In this document: positions 49,834 to 64,000 of the stretch, in pieces
Position numbering within the stretch: position 1 is the stretch's first letter
Layout of the letters: every line of letters begins with the position of its first letter
DNA from: Rhyzopertha dominica
Taxonomy: Eukaryota; Arthropoda; Insecta; Coleoptera; Bostrichidae
Length of the DNA stretch: 64,000 nucleotides
NCBI GenBank assembly: GCA_025024175.1
Contig: QCXZ01000138.1
Span: forward strand, 47,959,092-48,023,091
Direction: 5' to 3'
Notes under the pieces: generated by a model
The model's database searches: none
Seen by the model: only the letters and a program-made list of their open reading frames with translations
What the model was told of the DNA's origin: nothing
Position numbers and translations under genes: made by a program

Positions 49834-51687
49834 ATGTGTGCAAGAAAGCAAGAATTTACTTTCAGCAAGCGTGCTATCTTGCCGAAATGGATCTCAAAAA
49901 ACTTCCTGCTTATTTCAACTTTAACTGGAGTATTCTCTGGCTTGATAACTGGTAAGACGACGAACATATGAATTAGGAAAGCCACGAAAAAATTACAGGA
50001 TTTGCCTTACGACCCCTGAAACCGTCGATGGAGCAGGTCATGCTAATTTCTTATCCAGGAGAGCTGTTCCTTCGTACCCTAAAGTTAGTAACTCTCCCCC
50101 TCATTATATCAAGCCTTATAGCAGGGACATCGAGTATAAGCACGAATTTAAACGGGAAAATAGCTATGAGGACGTTAACCTTCTTTACTGTGACGTCTTT
50201 GTTTAATACAATTTTGGGCGTATCTCTGGCTACCTTGATCCATCCCGGGAATCCCAATATTAAGAAACCCATAACGCATATTCACCAGGAGAGACAGCAG
50301 ACTTCAGCTTTGGACAGTTTAATGGATCTTGGAAGGTATTTATGTAGATCATGAAGTTTTTTAAGTATCTCATGAATTTATTGTGAGTTTAGAAACGTTT
50401 TCGCCGAGAATATATTTCAGGCGACTTTTGAGCAGGTAAGTCGCAAAGGTTTTGAATTGCCAGTGTTGCCACTATTAATTTTTAGGAATACACGACTTAT
50501 ATAAATACCACGCTTGAAGAATACAATTCTGAAAATCAAACCGAACCGCAAACTATACTAGTCAGGCAACTAAAATTCAAGTAAATTCCGCATTATGCTT
50601 AAATTTGTTTCTAACATTAATTTTCCAGGCCGGGTACCAACAATTTGGGCATTGTATTCTTTTGCCTAATTTTTGGGGTGATCCTAGGAACGTTGGGTGA
50701 AAGAGCGAAATCGACGATAAATTTTTTTGAAGTCACTTTTGAGGTTGTGATGAAGATGGTTTCAGGAATAATTTGGTTTACTCCGCTTTGTATCTCAAGC
50801 ATAATAGCTGGGAAAGTTCTCTCAATTCACAATCTTGATGAGGTGTTTTCGCAACTGGCGATATTTATGTTAACAGAAACCACTGGGCACATCATCTACC
50901 AATTCTTCATCATGCCCCTAACTTATTTCCTGATCATGCACAAAAACCCTTACAAGTTTTATTTATCTTTCATCGAACCTATTGTAACATCTTTTGTGAC
51001 GGCTTCAGCTTTAGCTGCCCTTCCACTCACACTTAAAATACTGGAAGGGAAGCAAAAGGTGGATAAACGCATCACAAGGTTTGTGGTGCCCCTTGGCTCA
51101 AATACTAACATGGATGGAACAGCTTTGTATATATCTGTGGCTACAGTTTTTATAGCTCAGATGAATGGAATTCGACTGGCTTTTGGTGAATTAGTTATAG
51201 TATGGTAAATAATTGATGCAGTACTTTTGTGGTATTACTTCATACATAAGAGTTTTTTTTTGCAGTATAACTACAACTATAGTCTCTTTTTCATCAGCTA
51301 GTATTCCAAGTGCAGCCATTATTCTGCTATTTACAGTTTTGTCTGCATTAGATATTCCTTCACAATATGTAACTTTACTGTTTGCAGTAGACTGGATTGC
51401 GTAAGGAATTATCCTCTGTTGAGTCATCTGATTTAATATTATTTTTCTAGGGATCGAGTTCGAACTACAAATAATTTATTAGGTGACTGTTATGCCTCAG
51501 TGATAATAGAACATTTCTCCAAAAATGAATTACAGACAAAGGTCAGTGGGATTTAATTAAAGCCGCACATATTGTGAAACACTTGATTAAACCGATTATC
51601 GGCTCTTTTCAGGATACTGCTGCAGATGAGAATGAGTCTGACGAAGCCTTTATTGCAGAGGGTCAAAAGAAGAAACTATTGGTGTAA
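49834..51687 (+). CDS. Excitatory amino-acid transporter-like protein (SLC1 family)
   Basis: Eight exons (49834-49951, 49999-50335, 50393-50435, 50486-50580, 50629-51204, 51266-51400, 51451-51541, 51613-51687) join in frame to 489 aa, a normal length. SLC1 proteins are trimeric plasma-membrane carriers that co-transport glutamate or aspartate (or neutral amino acids) with sodium. The start at 49834 gives MCARKQEFTFSKRAILPKW before helix 1. GELFLRTLKLVTLPLIISSLIAG marks helices 2-3. N-glycosylation sites NTT and NQT lie in the variable loop encoded by exon 4. VDKRITRFVVPLG and NTNMDGTALY (the sodium-binding NMDGT) mark helix 7. DWIADRVRTTNNLLGD marks helix 8 with the substrate-binding Asp and Arg. 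The HP1 serine tip (SSSSATLP) reads ASALAALP, and the HP2 tip reads SASIPSAA. Both departures suggest altered transport. The insect paralogue cannot be named from this alone. Confidence 0.92.
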
Positions 51688-52030
51688 ATTTACCAGTTTA
51701 TTTTATTAAACTGTTCAATGTTACGTGTTTTGCTCATTTCAAATTTTCCCACTCTTTACCACAATCGAGTGCCTTTTGCACTTCGACCAATCATCCCTCG
51801 CCGTTTCATTCAATACTCCCCCGTTACTCNAAGTGACAGGTTGGCAGTTGGCAGGCCCGTATTTCTGACATAACCCTATTTCAGTAATCGCAAGGTGCTT
51901 GTGGTGACTGGAGAGTTATTATTTATAAATTCCGCGTAACAGAACGCAGTTCCATTAGATAATTTTATCGATAACGCTGGAGGAAATATCCGCTGTTCTC
52001 AATGTAAAGTTTTGGGATTGTCGTGCAAAA
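51688..52030. promoter_or_regulatory. Short intergenic region carrying the S6 kinase promoter
   Basis: Only 343 bp separate the transporter stop from the kinase start, both on the plus strand. A relatively GC-rich part at 51760-51900 (one undetermined base at 51830) is the likely promoter. No TATA box is evident. Confidence 0.4.
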
Positions 52031-58264
<6,234 letters not shown>

Positions 58265-59419
58265 TGATCGATGGTTCGATAGTTTCTTTTTAAATAACAC
58301 GATTCAGGTATTTTTCTTTATTATTTTGTTACCAGAACTTTAGTTCGACCCCTGAAATATTGCTTTTATTTATACAATTGTGCGCGTATGATTTAGGTAA
58401 TGCTATTTTTTTACGCATTTTTTTCTAAAGCGGGCTTTAGTTTCGTGTTTTTCGATGAAACACATCGCCAAATAAATATGTACATAGGTAGTGGAACGTG
58501 GGCTTCAAATATACTTAGGATTAAAAAAGTGATCGATATTGTATAACCCATTCAACTAGGTGCCTCAGTTTTGTCGTTGGGTGTTCTCTTGGACGTTCTT
58601 TGTAACTTACCTTGCACTCCAAATTAAAAAAGATTGTTTTGTATCCGGGTTCCGTTTAAATTGCGTTTCACGAAGTCCCAAGGTGTTGAACTTAAGGTGC
58701 GATTAATGTGTTCATTAAATTTATATGGAAATTTGTATACACCAATATTTAGAAGTTTTTATAGGCAGGAGTCACGATGTTAATAACTCGAGTAGCAAGG
58801 TTTGTTATTTAATACAATTTGTTTCTAGGTGAATTTGTACGTACAACTTACGGTGTATATCTCCTTTTTTTAACATTGTACACTGTCTTAGTCGTTTATT
58901 AGCAAATTTCTTAACGTTTACTAACATCTTAGCTAGTTAATTATGGTCGTTACAGTTGCGTTGAAAAATGATATTGTTTCTGTATCGTATTTATTTCAGC
59001 GTGGTTACAGTTTTCATATCGAACTAACAACATCTGTCATGATCTTCTGCAGTACACCGGGATATATTTTTACTAATCATGACAGGTGATTGTCATTTTG
59101 TGCAATTGCAAAGTGATTTTTCTGTGACCTAAATTGTACGTTTGTAATAAAATGCCGTGATACTAATAATATCAAATATACTGAATGCTTTTCTGTCCTG
59201 CTTTTTATTACCTGCACATTTTTTTACAGCTGTAGCCAGCAAGTATTGTAGGGGCTTTTAAAATTTATTTTGATAACATTATGTCGGTTACTATAAAAAA
59301 ACTGCTGCAAATTGAATCAAATTGTCAAAATGACATTTACACTTTTATTTGTTATATTATACCATCAATAATAAGGTTTTGAGGATTTTTGTCTACGGAT
59401 TTTTTGGAACAACAAACTG
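58265..59419. other. S6k 3' untranslated region and spacer
   Basis: AATAAA signals occur at 58471-58476 and 59146-59151 downstream of the S6k stop, so the 3' UTR is about 0.2 or 0.9 kb. No other gene is seen. Confidence 0.5.
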
Positions 59420-60125
59420 TTCCCGTAATATAAGCAAACATCCATACATTTTTAAAATCTTTTTTGTAAATAACTCGTAAATTAACTTAATAAAAAAATT
59501 GCAAGAGCGCTTTTCGATCAGAAATTTGATTTGTTTTGTAGTAGCAAAATTTAAAAAAAATCTTGTGGAAAGGGGCCAACATCCAGTTTTTTGCAAATAT
59601 TTTTAAAATGTCAATTTTTTGAATTTTTTTAAAAACACTTTTTGTGAGAAATGTTATTTCCAATCTGATGGTATTTTAAATTTTTGAATATATTAAGTAT
59701 TTTCGGAGATATTTAGGGAAAACCAGTTTTTAAGTCACGGTGGTTGCTAATATCTTCTAAACCGTTTATTGCACCAAAATTTATAGGTACGAATAATTCT
59801 CGCAGTTATATTACTAATCATACTAAAAGGAAAAAAAATTAAATTTTGAAAAAGGGTAGTTACCTTCCAATTTCACCCCCTTCCCTACACCCTACTTACT
59901 CCAAAAATAATAGGTCGCTTTGGATAGTTGAGATTTATATGTATGCCAGATTTCAAGTTCGTATGTTGTCTTTGGAATATTATCAAGTCCACACACAGAC
60001 AAGAAATTTTTTTGTTGTAATGTTGGTTTTGTACATTTTCGACCATTTTAAAGCGATTGAGCAAATAAAAATTTTTGAATTTTTTTTCGCAATACAATAC
60101 TTTCTATCTGTTGGATGTGACAGTA
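59420..60125 (-). repeat. Interspersed repeat, copy 2
   Basis: Inverted, diverged copy of 41870-42620. From left to right it has GCAAGAGCGCTTTTCGATCAGA, TGTGAGAAATGTTATTTCCAAT, CTAATATCTTCTAAACCGT, TTTCACCCCCTTCC, AATAGGTCGCTTTGGATAG and CGACCATTTTAAAGCGATTG, the mirror order of copy 1. Block order is conserved but many indels separate the two. Confidence 0.75.
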
Positions 60126-60584
60126 AAGTTATCGAAATGTAGGGGTTACTAAACTTACGTACATATCAGATTTTTAGTTAAATTTTAGAATCTGTATGCT
60201 CAAATAAAAACATTAAAAGTTGTAAAAATTACTCAATTTAAAGGTAAATAAAGAACAGTGCAACAGGTAGTTCTATACAGTGTTGCCAGTTGCGATTCCA
60301 CTAGAATAGAGGTAGTATTATTGCATGTGTTGTTTGTAATGCCTATGGGATGGCCCCCTAATTGTATTTATTGCCAGTTTGACAAATACCTACCTTGAAA
60401 AATGAAAGTCGCTGATCACTATATACAATCAGAATGTAGTGATGGTATGGAATGCAACTAGCTGAAAGAAAGATCAACACAATAGGTGGATAGGCAACTG
60501 TTTTCCTTTTTGTTACCTACCATAAAGAAGGGGAGGTGATTAATCTGGTCACCTCAGTAGTGAACCATCCACAGATCTCTATAC
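60126..60584. other. Spacer between repeat and LTR retrotransposon
   Basis: No gene is seen. If the LTR boundary at 60585 is right, the target-site duplication of the retrotransposon would begin here. Confidence 0.35.
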
Positions 60585-61381
60585 TGTAAGAAACTTTATT
60601 ATTAACGCAAAAAAACGCACGCCTCCATAAACTTAAATTTATTTACAAGAACAGTGTTACTTTGACAAAATTCAGTCTAACTCTAATGTTACTACCTACT
60701 TATTTATTACAATACTAATACGCACACGAATCTAATATGCGCACGTTAAAAAAGGGGGTTTATAAGCGTTTGTGCGTTTGAGATAGTTTTTACCACGACA
60801 CTCTGGTATTAAAGCAAAATTGGGCAGGCTCGCTTACCAATGTTAGTCGTCAGTACCTGAAAAACGTTCAGGCTGCTCACTGCTTCCGGTGGCGAAGCGT
60901 CAGGGGTATGCTACTCGTTGAGGGTGGTAAATGGTATGCATCGGGGATGGCGAAGCGTCAGAAGTATGCTATGGTTGAGGGTGGCAAATAGTATGCACCG
61001 GGGATGACGAAGCGTCAGGAGTATAATACTCGTTGGGGGTGGCAAATGGTATTTGCCGGGGGTCGCTGTCAGTTTGACAGCAAAAAATCGTAGTTTTTCT
61101 GACACCTTACCGGAACGTGGCCAAAATGTAATTTTTGCAAAGGGGTAGCCGTTTTCCAGCTCGGAGTGTACCCCAAGGGAACAAACGTCTGGGAGATCAA
61201 CTTTAAAACTGGTAATTAACAACAAGGGATAACTGGGATCACGCCTGACGTTTAGAGGGATTTTTAGCGGGGTTACTTTTTTTTAATAATGTGGTAACTA
61301 GGGAAACCTGTAATTCGGTCTCGCTACCAAAGGTCGCTACATACTCGTTTAATATTGTGAATGGGGTTTTCACAACATACA
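60585..61381 (-). mobile_element. Probable 3' LTR of the BEL/Pao retrotransposon
   Basis: On the minus strand the segment starts TGTATGTTGTG, ends TTTCTTACA (TG...CA) and has AATAAA about 10 nt before its end. It follows the pol stop codon by about 40 bp, as expected for a 3' LTR. The 5' LTR is beyond the window, so neither the LTR pair nor the target duplication can be checked. Confidence 0.55.
60889..61066. repeat. Three tandem ~57-62-bp repeats inside the LTR
   Basis: The unit begins TGGCGAAGCGTCAG and continues GTATGCTACTCGTTGAGGGTGG and TATGCACCGGGGA. Copies start at about 60889, 60949 and 61005, the last more diverged. Such arrays in an LTR are commonly promoter or enhancer duplications. 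Confidence 0.75.
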
Positions 61382-61419
61382 CCCCGGGTTGAAGTCTGGG
61401 ACCTTCAAATTAAGAGTAT

Positions 61420-64000
61420 CTATCTATTGGCAAAAGCACCATCATCTTGGGGAAGGGGGCAAATTTTTGTTATACTGCGGAAATATTCTCCCTTTTGCGT
61501 TTTGACTTTAACAAGCCTGACCTTTCCGTCAGCTGCTACCTTTATTTCTAATATTCTTCCCAATGGCCAACACATCACAGGGGAGTCATCCTCTTTTAGA
61601 AGAACAATTTCACCAACGTTTAAGTTTGCGGAAGAATGTAGCCATTTTGGGCGATGCTGAAGTCTATTAAGATACTCTACCGACCAGCGTTTCCAAAACG
61701 TTTGCTGAATTTTGGATAACAGTTGATAAAAGGATAAGCGATTATCGGGAAGGTGTGAGAGATCCTTTTCAGGATATGTGGTTAGAGCTGATCCTATTAA
61801 AAAGTGACCTGGAGTAATACACCTTAAGTCATTAGGGTCGTTAGATAGGGGACAGAGAGGTCTCGAGTTCAATATAGCCTCGATTTGTACAAGTATGGTT
61901 GAAAATTGCTCGAAGGTGATATGAGCATTACCTATCAATCTTTTTATATGATATTTAGCGCCCTTTATCGCTGACTCCCATAAGCCTCCCCAATGAGGAC
62001 TCCTTGGAGGGATGAATTTAAATTCGATTTCGGAGTTAGAGAGAAATTCCTGAATTGCATCTGAATGCCTTTTTGTTTTAAAGAAATCACGCAGTTCTTT
62101 TAACTGATTGCTGGCTCCTAAAAAGTTGGTGGCATTGTCACTATAGATGAGTGTGGGATTTCCTCTACGAGAGATAAATCGTTTTAAAGTCATCAAATAG
62201 GCTTCAGTGGACAAGCTGCTCACAAGTTCTATGTGAACACACTTCGTGACAAAACAAACAAATACAGCTATATAACATTTTATAAGGGATGATTTTCGCA
62301 AACTGGAAGATCTTAAGAAGAAAGGTCCACCGTAGTCTACTCCAACCTTTTGAAATGGACGCGTAATCTGCACGCGATCTCTGGGAATATCAGCCATAAT
62401 CTGTTGAGCCGGCTGGGCTTTGAATCGATGGCATATGAGACAGTTTCGTATGACTTTTTTTATCTGTCTTAAACCATTTAAGGGCCAATACCTCAATCTA
62501 ATATTAGAAAGTACTGTTTGTGCTCCGGCATGAGCCAGTCGTAAGTGCTCATACTTGAGCATTAGAGAGACCACGTAGTTGTTAGATGGTAACAAAATGG
62601 GATGTTTTTGATCGTATGAAATGTCAGCATTTTCCAATCGACCACCCACACGAATCAATTGATTCTCTTCCTGGAAAAAAGGTTTTAGGGAAAGCAAACC
62701 TTTGTTTGTTAGAGTTTTGTTACTCTTCAGTTCAGTGATCTCCTTGGGAAAATATTGTTGCTGCAATTTTCTTACAATCAGAAAACGGGCTTCCTGAAGT
62801 TCATTCACAGAAATAATCCCAGTGTTCTGAGACTTCGAATTTCTACAGTTATAAATAAATCTTAAAAGATAAGCGAGTGTTCGATTCAACTTAGAGAAGC
62901 TAGAGAACTTGTGAAATAGATTATTCCAAAAGTCATGTTTGGTGAGATTTAGGCTGGAATTAGCTTTTCTTTCTTCAGGGAGTTCTATTTCCGTGTTATA
63001 GTTTTCGAATTCAGAAAACTCAACCTTTTGAGCATGCAAAAAAGCTGGACCATTGAACCAGAGTTTGCAATTAATAGCATTTTGAGGTAGCACACCCCGG
63101 GATGGAAGATCAGCTGGGTTGTCTTGTGATTTTATGTGTCTCCATTCACACCTCCAGGTTAAATCTTGAATTAGAGCTACTCTATGCCCAACAAAGACAG
63201 ACCAGCGAGCGGCAGGGGATTTTATCCAACATAAGGCAATTTGAGAGTCCGACCATAAATTAGTGGAGTCAATTGAGAATTTGTCCCCAATTATTGATAA
63301 CAGTTGGGTGACGAGTTTGGATAACAAGACCATTGCACATAGTTCGAGTCTGGGAAGAGTTACTGTTTTGATTGGAGCGACTCTAGATTTTGACGAGATT
63401 AAATTACATGACACTGATCGATCATCATAAACAGCGCGAAGATACACACAAGCTGCATATGCCTTGGTGCTAGCGTCACAGAATCCATGCACTTGTGTGG
63501 AGACAATCGTTTTATTCTTACAAAGATATCGAGGAATTTTTAGATCCCTTAATCGAGGAAGATTTACTACAAAGTTTCTCCACTCTTGAAGAATGGCTTC
63601 GTTTGATATAGGCGTATCCCAATCTATTTTAAGACGCCAAAGTGATTGCATTAGGAGTTTGCCTACAACTATGACAAGTGAAATAAGACCTAGCGGATCG
63701 AAAACACCGAGATATCACGGATAATATTTTTCTCTTTGTAATCTCACCTACTGGGAGTGTTTGCGGTACAGATATGAAAAGCACATCTGAAATGGGATTC
63801 CATTTAAGACCAAGGACTTTATTGGGAGTTTCATCAACTTTGAAGTCATACTCTTTAGTTTTTTCTGCAGATATGTTCTCCAAAAACTGTTCCGAATTGG
63901 AACACCACTTGTGTAGCGTAAATCCATGTGCATTCAAAAGAGAGTTTAGTTCGATAAATAGTTCTTTTAATTCGTCAACGTTATCGCATCCACAGAGAAT
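61420..64000 (-). pseudogene. BEL/Pao retrotransposon pol: RT end, RNase H, integrase (one frameshift; continues off the window)
   Basis: The long frame ending at 61420 is open for over 740 codons. It contains an RNase H-like part with FCDAST, RLELCAM and WSDSQIALCWI, then the Pao-type region, then an integrase zinc finger (H-x-H followed by CLICH). The integrase core comes next with acidic residues in VGVDYGG, IYSDNATNF and PHWGGLWESA, and a C-terminal domain of the kind joined to BEL/Pao integrases (LNVGEIVLLKED). The RT thumb region lies upstream in a different frame (63937-63629), so a single-base indel near 63710-63725 breaks the polyprotein. Otherwise the integrase looks intact and the copy is young. 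Upstream RT, protease and gag lie outside the window. These are insect LTR elements of the Belpaoviridae type. Confidence 0.9.

Noticed and set aside
49887..49957. Start codon at 49887 for the SLC1 transporter
   Set aside because: That ATG is out of frame with helix 1. The frame that splices correctly begins at 49834.

Overview
The window is nuclear DNA of an insect. All protein-coding genes are intron-rich, with GT-AG introns often only about 45-70 nt long. The identifiable proteins are animal proteins most like insect versions, and AT-rich spacer is packed with insect-type transposon debris. A beetle is my guess from repeat style, but the sequence alone does not prove the order. Eight isolated N bases and an apparent double frameshift in one exon suggest a draft assembly.

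Region 1 (1-26.9 kb) is repeat-dominated. It holds a degenerate LINE (584-2630), a Tc1/mariner-type transposon with near-perfect 40-bp terminal inverted repeats and TA target sites (4583-6516), a second LINE relic (9585-11065), and two 1.09-kb direct copies of a segment carrying a retroviral-type env remnant (13237-14325 and 20419-21511). It also holds an A-B-A-B-A array of transposase-derived and unknown modules (15.2-17.2 kb), and a hAT-like MITE with an 8-bp target duplication that contains a second MITE in TTAA (19389-20084). Near 24.7-25 kb two RFX-type X-boxes lie upstream of a small unrecognised minus-strand ORF, which is the most gene-like unknown here.

Region 2 (27-48.6 kb) is the gene core. 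A Josephin-family deubiquitinase and a SWEET sugar transporter lie in tandem on the minus strand. Next comes a complete 11-exon Integrator subunit 1 gene on the minus strand (46401-31325; 1,980 codons plus stop). Its introns contain a 1.42-kb fold-back element, LINE fragments and a diverged intronic repeat. Divergent from it, 883 bp away, is GPKOW (G-patch/KOW splicing protein) on the plus strand.

Region 3 (49.8-58.3 kb) carries two plus-strand genes, each reconstructed complete from splice sites. One is an SLC1-family excitatory amino-acid transporter (8 exons, 489 aa) with unusual hairpin tips. The other is ribosomal protein S6 kinase (9 exons, 480 aa), whose T229, S371 and T389 positions coincide with the human p70 numbering.

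Region 4 (58.3-64 kb) holds a second copy, in opposite orientation, of an interspersed repeat found in Integrator intron 3. It ends with the 3' half of a BEL/Pao LTR retrotransposon on the minus strand (RNase H, integrase and a probable 797-bp LTR). The host genes are housekeeping genes (RNA processing, nutrient signalling, transport, ubiquitin) and show no operon-like functional link. Exon coordinates were derived by hand from splice signals and reading-frame continuity.
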